DNA of 64,000 bases, from NCBI GenBank assembly GCA_948146395.1, contig OX411543.1, positions 64,141,534 through 64,205,533 of the forward strand. The letters are read 5' to 3'. This DNA is from Fragum whitleyi (lineage: Eukaryota; Mollusca; Bivalvia; Cardiida; Cardiidae). The position numbers and the translations under genes were made by a program. Below, piece by piece: positions 11,701-23,700 of this stretch. The notes below the pieces were generated by a model. It saw only the letters and a list, made by a program, of their open reading frames with translations. It was not told where the DNA came from and ran no database searches. The number at the start of each line of letters is the position of its first letter. Positions within the stretch are counted from its first letter, which is position 1.

Positions 11701-14700
11701 TGATCTAATTGTGTTTTTTGAAATTATTTTCATGTTGTTTATCCTATATTATCATATAATTTCTGAAAGAAATATGTATAGATAATACATTTTGAAAACT
11801 TTATATCATTTGTATTTCAAAGTATTTTCAATTTATTCTTTATTATCTTGGTATAGTAAAGATATTTTTTTATTTTTCTTCAGATATTTTTTATACGCCC
11901 GTCGAAGACGGGACGTATTATGGGATCACCCGTGGCGTCCGGCGTCCGGTTGTCCGGGCGTCCGGGCGTCCGGGCGTCCGGGCGTCCGGCGGCGTCCACT
12001 TCTTTGTCCGGAGCATAACTCTGTCACTTGAAGTCCGATTGACTTCAAACTTGGCAATTATATTCTTCTCATCATTGCGGAGTGCAGTGCACAAGAACCA
12101 TAACTCTACCTGGCCTATTTTTTGAGTTATTGCCCTTTGTTGTTTTTCAGACTTGAATCTTGTCCGGAGTATATCTCTTAAAGTATTATAGCTAGGATCA
12201 TGAAACTTCATGGGTGTATAGACCTCACCAAGGGGGAGTGCAGTGCACAAGAACCATAACTCTACCTGGCCTATTTTTTGAGTTATTGCCCTTTGTCGTT
12301 TTTCAGACTTGAATCTTGTCCGGAGTATATCTCTTAAAGTATAATAGCTAGGATCATGAAACTTCATGGGTGTATAGATCTCACCAAGGGGGAGTGCAGT
12401 GCACAAGAACCATAACTCTACCTGGCCTATTTTTTGAGTTATTGCCCTTTGTTGTTTTTCATACTAGAATATTGTCCGGAGTATATCTCTTAAAGTATAA
12501 AAGCTAGGATCATGAAACTTCATGGGTGTATAGATCTCACCAAGGGGGAGTGCAGTGCACAAGAACCATAACTCTACCTGGCCTATTTTTTGAGTTATTG
12601 CCCTTTGTTGTTTTTCATACTAGAATCTTGTCCGGAGTATATCTCTTAAAGTATAATAGCTAGGATCATGAAACTTCATGGGTGTATAGATCTCACCAAG
12701 GGGGAGTGCAGTGCACAAGAACCATAACTCTACCTGGCCTATTTTTTGAGTTATTGCCCTTTGTTGTTTTTCATACTAGAATATTGTCCGGAGTATATCT
12801 CTTAAAGTATAAAAGCTAGGATCATGAAACTTCATGGGTGTATAGATCTCACCAAGGGGGAGTGCAGTGCACAAGAACCATAACTCTACCTGGCCTATTT
12901 TTTGAGTTATTGCCCTTTGTTGTTTTTCAGAATTGAATCTTGTCCGGAGTATATCTGTAAAAGTATTATAGCTAGAATCATGAAACTTCATGGGTGTATA
13001 GATCTCACCAAGGGGAGGTGCAGTGCACAAGAACCATAACTCTACCTGGCCTATTTTTTGAGTTATTGCCCTTTGTTGTTTTTCAGACTTGAATCTTGTC
13101 CGGAGTATATCTCTACAAGTATAATAGCTAGGATCATGAAACTGCATGGGTGTATAGATCTAACCAAGGGGTAGTGCAGTGTACAATAACCATAATTCTA
13201 CCTGGCCTATTTTTTGAGTTATTGCCCTTTGTCGTTTTTCAGACTTGAATCTTGTCCGGAGTATATCTGTAAAAGTATAATAGCTAGGATAATGAAACTA
13301 CATGGGTGCAAAAAATATTCATTCAAAATAACCTCAGTTCTATTCAAACCCCCAGTTAATACTAAGCAGTGTGACGGGCGTATCTTGTGACAATTTGGCA
13401 CCTTGTTTAAGATATACTTTTGAGCTAATAAACACATCAAAATGGTAAAAAAATCTATTTTATTATCTAAATGACTAAAATAACAAGTATAACATGATTA
13501 AAATTTCATATAATAACTTATTCTCCCAACTAATATTTTTTGGCCAAAAGGTCCTATTTTGAAAAATATTGTGGCCAAAACGTCCGTGGCCAAAACGTCC
13601 TGGCCAAAATGTCCTGGCCAAAACGTCCGTGGCCAAAACGTCCGTCCACCCCTGAGAATACCCCCTGAGAATTGGTCAGTTAAGTTGAATTAAGGGTGAC
13701 TGCACAAAGAGTACATACAAGTGACGTAAAGTGGTCCATTGAGGTTCAGAGTGGGGAAAAAAGAGCGGAGTTGAATGCACTCTAAGGCATTGAACAGAAT
13801 AAATGTATTGGATTTGATATTTTACTTCTTATTATCATTAGTTAGAATTTCGTTTTGATGACAAACAATTATTGTGAAGTAACACCCTTATAGTGGTGTT
13901 TAATGAAAAGTGGAAAGATCTACAATCAAAATTTTGTAGATAAATGACCCGTATATTGTGCAGTAACTTTCTACTAGTGTTTCAAATTTTTATTTTTTGA
14001 TTTCGAACAAATTATACTGGAATGATCCTTGTTTTATACCGCCTTATCATCCTCTTATAATCATTATCAGGATATTCAGGCCTGTGGAGCGAATCAGGCG
14101 CTCAAGCCCCTCTAGTTTGCCCAAGGCAAAAATAAAAGTTGCTTCTACAGTAATAACTAAATATAGAAATCTCATTGGAACTGGCTTCTAAAGATATTCA
14201 ATTGAGAAATTGCAATCTAACAATGGATGAAAACAACAGGTACATTTTTAGATTTTCTTACAATTTAATTTTTTGTAAGACGTTTAGTAAAACAGGTCCC
14301 ATATCTTTTGAATGATAAGTTATTGAGTCTTAATATTCCACATGCCTATTCCTACCCTATGTACAAAAAAGTCACAGTATTTATTTAAATGTAATACAGA
14401 CTCTTGATTTATACCTTACTTTGTATCATGCACTACTTCTAAGGGCAAAGCTTGTCTCTTTTTTCAAATAGCTTATAATAGCTGTAATACTCTGTAATTA
14501 CAAAAGTGAAATTTAATTAAAATTCATTAGATTTGCAATCCATTTAATTTTCCCTGATTGTTTGGATCTAATTAGTTTTCAGCAGTGAATGCTTCATTCA
14601 TTCGAATCCTTTTTAAGATTTTACTGCACTATGCAGCTTTATTTGAGACTATCGATGTTAAGCAAGAAAAGGTATTACAATATCCATCTGTCTGTGTCTT

Positions 14701-17700
14701 TTGTAATTTACATACATGGCTTATTTAAAATACTGGATTTTTTAGCAGCTTTCACAAGATGTTTTAATATTTTTCATGTTTGTTCTGTTAGAAATTGAGT
14801 GAAACACTGATTACAAAACTGATTACAAAACAAAGACAACATGAAAGTGCTTTAAATATTTGTTGACAAAGAAAGTTTAATATAATTATAAGATATCTTT
14901 CTCTCTAAAGAATACTTGAAATATTACAATTTCTACAACATTTATCTCAAGAATTATGAGTTTTTGAAAGGTGATGTAAGCCTATTAGATTGAGAAAGTT
15001 AATGGAAAATTCAAATGGCATAATTATTCATGGAAATCCAAATTACTTCTAGAACTTCTCAGCATAAATAACCCATTCATTTCAACTGAATTATTTCACC
15101 TCATAAAGTAAGGAACCTTGACACTCCCTGAGAACTATAATGCACCACCATTATCAAGGAAAACCTGCCTAACTGACAATAAATGGACAATAGGTAGAAA
15201 ACTTCAATTCTTAAAAAGATGTAAAATTTCTAATTGATTAAACAACAAAGATTTTGTTGTGGTTTTTTTTTTCGAAAAAGAAAATAAGATCCTTTCTACC
15301 ACCTGTTTATCTATCCATTTTCTCACAAATCGGGTTTTCCATGCGCTGAAGATAATAAAGAGTAAACATTGTGGAAAAAAGAGAAATTGCATGTCTCAAG
15401 CAATTTCTCCTATTTTCTCAATGTTTTCTTTCATTGATTATACAGTTGAAATTCTTTGAATTTGGATAAGTCTAAAATAGTTCATTTTGTACAATCTGGA
15501 TAAGAAAACTGAGATCATCCCTGTGATGTGATTTAGGCAGTTTTTTATGGAGAACAGATCACATATAAGTAACATCCATCTTATGCAAGGTTACAACCAT
15601 CAGTTAATATCTGTTAACATTGTGAAAGATCGCACATTTCGATTTTTTTTTTAACTATTACAGGTCCACTACCTTAGGGAAGATATACAAAAAATATATA
15701 AAAAGGGCTCTTTTCCACTACAGTTATTTCTGATTAATTTATATGGAGAATGTAACTTTGACAATTGATACATTACAGGCTGGGTTGAGTTTCTGCTGTC
15801 AAAGAAATTTTCTGGATGGCATGATACATATAGAGGATATTGAATCAGTGGTCATGGAATACTAAATTTATCAATCCAGTCATCTATAAACTGATAAAAA
15901 CTAGGCTCCACCAAATTTTAGATGACGAGTTTAATAAATTTTGTTTTGACCACTCTTCTTATATTCTATTTATAATATGGCTGATTCTTAACTATTGACC
16001 GAAGGTCAGATGAGCTACATCGATATCGTGTTTCTTGTCTGTCCATCTGTCTTTCTGTACATAAACAATTCTTGTTTACGCTATAAAGCCCACAAATCTT
16101 ACTTTCACAAGATAATTTTAGGGTCAAAATGAAAGTTCCTTTCATAAATGGGGCTAATCCATGGAAAACACAAGGAAAGGGGTCATATGGATTTTGTAGA
16201 AAATGTTCTTGTTTACAAGATAGAGTTCACAAATATAATCAAATTGTCTTGAAATTTTCACATGACAATTATATGGGTCTCTTACTTTTGGATAAAACAA
16301 CAAAATTCTTGACATTCAATGACTGAAATTTACTTCACATCTTAAAACACAATTTGTGATGATCGTGATTTAATTCATTATCAATTCATTTTCACAGTCA
16401 CAAAATAGAGTTGCAATAACCTCATTTGCATAGTTATGTCACTAGTGTGATAATACTTGTGTTATGTCAAAAATATGAATTGAAACGATTATCAGGGGTG
16501 TGGACATAGGCTTTATCACTTGCAGGCAAGTACATTTTTCAAGGTCAAGTGAATACCAGAAAAAATCTTATAAAAGTTCTAAAAAGATATAGGAGAAAAG
16601 ATCATCCAGTTTTGTATCAAAGGGGAGAAAACATTGTCTTTAATGAAGAAAATGCTCGTTAACAGCATTTTTCTTCATTCAAAAACTATGTTTTCTCAAT
16701 ATCTATCAATTCTTTTTTTTTACGGGCAAGTTCATTTTGATCCTGGACAAATAGGAAATCGACCTTTACTTATCCATGGACAAGTGACAAAAATTCACAC
16801 CCCAGATTATGGTCCAAAAATGGCTAGGAAAAAAAATTCTCAAGAAGAGGACAATTTTATTTGTTTATTCCTTTTTCAGTATGTTAACCCTGCCTATGAA
16901 AGATTAACAGGCTACTCAATGGAAGAGGTAGTTGGAAAGGACTCAAGAGAGTTGCGGAGTGAACGAAATAAACCAGACATACAAGAAAGCATAAATGGAC
17001 AAATAAAACGGGGCAATGTAAGGAACTTAAACACCTTAAAAATTGCTTGAAAAATCATTCAAAGGACTACCAAAAATTTGAGCCTGTATGTGACATTTCC
17101 AACAATTTGACATGGCATGAGATGCAAACATTTAGTAGGCCAGACAGTTTCACAGTGCATTTAAAAGATTATCTAAATGTCTACCGATACCTTAAGACCT
17201 TATCTATATACAAATCGGGTATTGAAGACTCTGGTCAGACTGTGTTAATGCACAGACTGACCAGAGTCTTTGCTTTGCGCACAATTGAAATCGTTGGAAA
17301 TGTCAGGCACATGCTCATTTGATATTTGCGAGAATGGTTATTTTAGCAAATGTTGTACATGCACATCTTTGCATAAAGATTTGTTTTGATTCCATATATA
17401 AATTGTTACACATTATGTTTTTTGAACAAATGAGAATTGTGTCATTGAGATGATTCTATGTACTTTAGAAAAGGGTCGATTCCAATTCATGTATATCAAC
17501 CTTACGTGGAAGTTGGAACAAGGTGTCTATATCCAACATGATATTTTACATGTTATAATTATCAAATACGATAAACTTTAGAAATCAAAGAAAAATTTAT
17601 CCTACACAAGTGATAGATTCTGTGTAACAACCACTTTCAGACGACAATGATTGTCAAAAGTCACAGTGCATTACCAAATCTAAAAAATGATTTTCTTTGA

Positions 17701-20700
17701 AAATATAAATGGTAGATATAACAAGTGCCTGTCCTATAAGATGTGCTTATACACATGTATTTCCCCTTGACTTCATAAAATGTAAATACAGTAAAACTTG
17801 CATTAAGCGACCACTTAAGGTACTGACAGAAAGCGGTCATTAATGGTTGCTCAGTACACGGTATGTCTAATAATAACAACAATAATTTTGAATGACTATT
17901 TATATAACTGCGGGTTTCTCAATAATCCTTTGTTGTTAAACCAAATAGAATCGTCTCACTGAAACAATTCTAATGGGTTTTAACAACACAATTGATTCAT
18001 TTAACATAAAATTTTGGACCAATAATATCTCTTTTCTGAAATATTTTGATTCAAATTAGGTGATTTTGAAAACGGTCACTTAATGAAAATGGTCGCTTAA
18101 TAGATGTGGTGGCTTGAGTAAGATTGACCGTACACTATTACAGAAATGGGAAGGTACCTATTATACGAGAAGGAAAAGTGGGGACGCAATGCCACAGTAT
18201 TGTAAAATATGTCCGGTGCCAGGGCAAGGGGGGTAAGTATCATTGATGTCTTATTTTATCATGCAATGAAGCCTGTATTGACCTGATATCACCTGCCTCA
18301 TAACACAAGATATCAGGCAGTCTAGTTTAAAAAACAATATGCATAAATTCTCACCTGAATTTCTATGATTTTTAAGGGTTTATTATATTCAGCACTGAAA
18401 AATGATAACATGATATTAGATAAATAGAATATGTAAGTGTCTAAAATGCCAATATTATCTGGTCTCGTCTCCAAGAAATTATTATGACTTGGCAAATCCT
18501 CGTCATGATTAATTCTCCCAAACTGGACAAGATAACATTTATATCTTTAGACACTAGCATATTATTCACTATTTATCAGTGTGGCTGTTTTAGTAAGAAT
18601 TTGGGTATTGCTATAGCTTTGATATTGTCGGCCTAGTATTCTATTGTATTATATTCTCTAATAGCTATTTATATAGAAATTTAGTTGAAACTCTGAATAC
18701 TAGAGAGTCAATACTAATTCCTCCAAAACCAAAAGACCAATTTCAATGAACTTTTCCAGAAAGATCCTACTGTATGTTTAATGAAAATTTTCACCGTAGA
18801 GCTGAAGTTGGGTCTAAAACTAGGTCACTAAGTCAAATCTTAGAAAAACCTTGTATGCAAACTGGGGTCACATTTTTTGCCTGATCAACTTGAAATTTGG
18901 TCAGAATGAATGTCTTGATGAACAGGATCAAAAGGTAGGTCACAGGGTCAAATCTAAGAAAAACCATGCACAATAGAGGCCAGATTTTTTGCCTGATCAA
19001 CCTGAAATTATCTCAGAATAATCGTTTTTATAGAATATTTGACTCGTTTGAAATCAGGTCAACTGGGGTAAAAAACCAGGTCATGGATTCATATCTTAGA
19101 AAAACCTTGTAAGCGCTTCAGAGGCCACATTTTGTGTCCTATCAACCTGAAATTATCGTCTTTAAGAACTCTCGGATGAGTTCCAAATGGGTCAACTGTG
19201 GTCAAAAACTAGGTCACTGTGTCAAATCTTAGAAAAACTGTGTATGCACCATAAAGGATAGTATTTTAAGGGCTCTGGTTTGCATTGTAACAGAAAGGTA
19301 AAAAAATGCCATAAATCTTTGAACAAATATATCTTCATCAAAAGTACTAGTCCAATTAAGTTGAGACTTGGTAGGAATATTCCTGTGGTGAGGCTCTGCC
19401 AAAAACTAAAAGGAATCTTATTCAATAAAAAACTTTGGGTTCCCTTGTAATGGAAATGTCAATAAATTGTCAAAAATCTTAGAAAAAAAACCTCACCTTC
19501 TCCTAAATCATTGGGCCAATCAATCTTAAACTTGGCAGGGATGTTCTTAGGGTGTTTGTCTACAAAAGTTGTTAACTCTGGTTGCCATGGTACAAGAAAG
19601 GTTGAAAATTTCTGAAAATTTAATAAAAAAAAATGCAGTAGGATGAAATTAAAGTCTGTTTCTTTCAAAACCATCCTTTATGTACATCAAACGATCTCTG
19701 GTATTTATATCATGGTTGACAAGTTATGAGTTGAATTACTCAGGTAAGTGATATAGGACCATCATGGTCCTCTTGTTTGTATTAGAGTATAAACAGAAAT
19801 TTGGCAATTTAGGAATTTTGACTCGTTATTAAACTTGTTGGACAATCTAAACCTTAATCTATAGCTCTAGCCTATTAAAGCTATATTTACGAAGTTTTGG
19901 TTGCCCACTGACTTTATTTTAGTACTCTCTTTCAAATTTGGTTTAAACAACAACAGCTTAGAAGTAATAATGAATTGACCTTTGAAGAATTGATACAATT
20001 GACCAGTATGTCAAGGAATGTTCATTTGTTATTCAGAGCTTTGTTGATTCAATGAATTGTAGTTTTTGTTAGGGATTGGCTGTAAATAATCCTTATTGTG
20101 TCCTCTGACTTTATGGTCACTAAAGTTTGACCTCAATTTGTCAGAAAAGAAAGAGAGCTTGTTTGACTTTGTTTTCTTGCTTTAACCTTTAATCAATGGC
20201 TCAGCGCAAAATGGTTGTAACTCCCTATAAACATATAGGGAGTTACAACTCTTTTGCGCTAACCCCTTGAAATATGATACTTGACAAAACTTGCATAAAT
20301 TCAAAGAGCTAAAAAAGCTTTGGATGCATTCATTGTGACTCAGTATTTCCTTTGAAAAGTATAATTCTCTAACTTTTCTGGTATAAAAAGGAATACCAGG
20401 TGGTAAAAACAAAGATCAGATTGCACTTACAAGCAGGCTGATCTTTGTCTATACCTCCTGCTATGGCAGGAATATTTGGGTTCATGTATAACAAATCTTC
20501 ATTCCTTCATTCAGAATGATTGTCTTAATGAAATCTTGAATGAGTCCCAAATTGGGTCAACTGGGCTCAAAAACTAGGTCACAGGGTCTAATCTAAGAAA
20601 AACCTTGTATGCACTCTAGAGGCCACATTTATTGCCCGTTCAACCTGAATTGTGGTCAGAATGATTGTCTTAATGAAATCTCGAACAAGTTCAAAATTCG

Positions 20701-23700
20701 GTCAACTGGGGTCAAAAACTAGGTCACGGGGTCAAATCCAAGAAAAACCTTGTATGCACTCTAGAGGCCACATTTTTTGCCCAATCAACCTGAATTTTGG
20801 TCAGAATGATTGTCTTGATGATTTCTCAGACAGGTTCGAAATTGGGTCATCTGGGGTCAAAAACTAGGTCACAGGGTCAAATCTAAGAAAAACCTTATAT
20901 GCACTCTAGAGGCCACAATTTTTGCTCGATCAACCTGAAAGTTGGTGAGAATGATTGTCTTGATGAAATCTCGGGACAAGTTTGAAATTGGGTCATCTGG
21001 GGTCAAAAACTAGGTCACAGGGTCAAATCTAAGAAAAACCTTATATGCACTCTAGAGGCCACAATTTTTGGCCAATCAACCTGAAATTTGGTCAGAATGT
21101 TTGTCTAGATGAAATCTCGGATGAGATCGAAATTGGGTCATCTGGGGTTAAAAATAGGTCACAAAATCAATTATAAAAATCCTTGTTAGTCAACCTTAAA
21201 ATTGTAAAAAATGGATTCTCAAGTTGTATAGAAGCAACAGCTTTGTTTAGCTCAGTCATTCATCATTCTATTTCTCATTCTTCTCTTTGAAAATTTTAGA
21301 CAGTTCATTCAGGTGAGCGATTAAGGGCCACTATGGCCCTCTTGTTGAGTGGAGCCATGTATGCCCCCTTTTTATACCCAATAACAACATAGTTTGGGGG
21401 GTATATTAGGGTCAGTTTGTCTGTCGGTCTGTCAGTCTACAGCTTTTTGGTGTGGGCTCAATTTCTCGGCAACCAATTGAGTTGCATGATTCCATTCAAA
21501 CTTTGATACAGATGTGATCAGTATCAAGCGGAAATGTGCAATTGAAATTTTGGTTATGATCCATTGAATTTTGACAAAGTTATGGCCCTTTAATGGAAAA
21601 TGACTTTTCTTTATTGACAAGCTTTTGTAATTTAAGTCCACTTTGCCACAGTCTAGATCTCTTTGGAAGTTCAGATTCTTTAGTCATCACTTTAGCATTA
21701 TAAAAACCCCAATAAACTGTGTTTTGGGAGTATATAGGATATTTACAAAAGGTGATCAGTATCAAGCAGAGATATGCAAGTGATATTTGGCTATTTACTA
21801 TCTTTTGAATTTTGACTTAGCTATCACCCTTTCATTGAAAATGGCTTTTCATTATTGTGACAAGCACCAGTAAGGGGATATTATTCTGCTTTGCCACACT
21901 CCAGTTGATGTTGACGTTGTTGCTGGTGTGACAAACTTTAATCTTGGTCATGTTTTTCTTTGTTTTTGAAGGTATTTACTTGATACATGGCATGTTTATT
22001 CACTTTTTCAATGGCACTATCAATAGGAAAAATTCTAGAAGCAATTTTGTAAGAATTATGCTCCTTCTGTAACTTACATTTGATCCTGTGTGTGACATTT
22101 CCAACAATGTGACATCTACACTAGGTGAAAACATTTGTCAGCCCAGACAGCCACATATGTAAATATGATGTCACCTGCTTGTCCACAGATATTTTGAGAA
22201 CCAATCTATCTACAAATTGCATTGTGAAGACTCTGGTCAGACTGTGTGGATCCATTTGAGAGGCAAAAGATTATTTGTTGTGCCCTGAAATTTATACTTA
22301 CATTAATGTTTAATTCATACTTTTTGACCTTAAGATTTTATTTTCAATAATGAACATTTTTTTTTTTCTTTCAGAAAAATATCTCATTACGTCAGTGTTC
22401 GAACATCTCATCTTGATACCTCATTATACTTTGATAAGCTTAAAGACCCAGAATATTTTACGCAAGTAGCCAATGGTAAGTCTTTTGATGTGTTAATGCT
22501 TTCAAGAAAGTTGTGTATTATATGGTTGTTTCTATATTTTAGTATTTTTGTAATTATTTTCTCTGATTTAACCATGCACCCAATTTTTGATATGACTCTA
22601 ATGTTTGCCATGAATTGACAAATTTCTAGAAATTAATTGTTTAAATGTTCTCACATATTACATAAAACTGTTTTTAAAATGATGTTGTCATGTGTTTTAT
22701 GTCATATTGACAGAGTGCATTAGTTAAGACCCTAGTGTTGGGCAATCGGTTTCAAATCACAATCGATAATCGGTTTTCATTTGGAAGAGTCAATCAACTA
22801 ATGATTGATTGTACAATCGTTTTCTTAGAAATTGATACAGCACTCCCAGTATCATCCTTTGAAGAATAGAATGTGAAAGTTTAGTTACAACTCATGACCT
22901 AAAGACTCTTTCTGCAGATTTTTCTACCAACTTCATGGCTCAGCATGAAACAGTTGTAACTGCCTATAAACATATAGGCAGTTACAACTATTTCATGCTG
23001 TGCCATCAAACTGATGTCGGTTTCGAAAGCACAATATAATGGCTTTATTTATGTGCTAGGAACTGATTGATCGATTATGAAACTTCTTAGTAGATTATAA
23101 CAATCAGAAGCCCATACCAACTGATTATCAATTATAATCGATAAATCTGCCCATCACTCGAAGACCTTGATCTGGCTGTTCTGATGAACAAGCTGACCAG
23201 ATGCTTTGCATAGCATTCACGTAAAATTGTTCCAAAAGGGTCAAATGTTGAAAATTAATTCACCTGCTTAAAGTTCCCATACTGGACCATTTATAATGAC
23301 CATAAAATTGTATCAATCCAATGATCAATCTTCAATTATACCCACTTGATATCTGAAATATTGGCAATATTATTGTTTGGCCATATTATTGATAGTGAAT
23401 GGGCAATATGAAGATTGACCTATATATCAAATCAGGCTGTTTGAATAAAGTTGTTGTGAAAAGTACATAGAGGATATTGAATGATTGGTCATGGAATACT
23501 GAATTTATTAAACGAGACCTGTAAAAGATAAAATCGAGGTTGAATATTTTTGATATAACATGGGTGTTATTACACTAGTGGAATAACTATGCAAAGAGGC
23601 TCAGAGCGAATAGCAACCCTATTTTGTAACCACAAAAATGACGTCATAATGTATATATTGTGACGTCAGTTTAAACAGTGTTATAAGTTTCATGGGAAAT

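Larger units (their letters stand above)
11066..13643. mobile_element. Element with inverted arrays of a 15 bp repeat
   Basis: The left end carries three exact tandem copies of GGACGTTTTGGCCAC (11066-11110) and a variant at about 11125. The right end carries five inverted copies (13571-13643; three of 15 bp, two shortened to 14 bp) and a matching variant at 13541. Both flanks hold CCTGAGAAT (11050-11058; 13651-13659), a possible 9 bp target duplication. The interior has no transposase and contains another element (11886-13409). A Mutator-type or foldback origin would fit a 9 bp duplication but is not proven. Confidence 0.7.
9991..14117 (+). mobile_element. HINE-like element, GCTCCAC family, copy 2, interrupted
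   Basis: Starts TTTAGCTCCATTGGCCGAAA with GGCCGAAAGGCC hairpin, ATTGTCATGGCGGGG and a GTCTGTCTGTCTGTC tract (10063-10082). Core units run to about 10930. The matching 3' end, CCTGTGGAGCGA plus CAAGCCCCTCTAGTTT, is at 14079-14117. The gap is explained by a 2.6 kb insertion (11066-13643). The long separation makes the joining an inference. Confidence 0.65.

Noticed and set aside
11918..12406. 162-residue minus-strand reading frame, the longest in the window
   Set aside because: It lies in the 156 bp tandem array and repeats itself with the array period; no known domain.
11066..13643. Direct 15 bp repeats that could suggest a CRISPR array
   Set aside because: Repeats are contiguous without spacers, are inverted at the other end, and the context is an animal intron.
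16634..17050. 138-residue reading frame taken as one gene
   Set aside because: Its first half is a family L MITE; only 16880-17017 is PDE8 exon 2, and the end runs past the donor.
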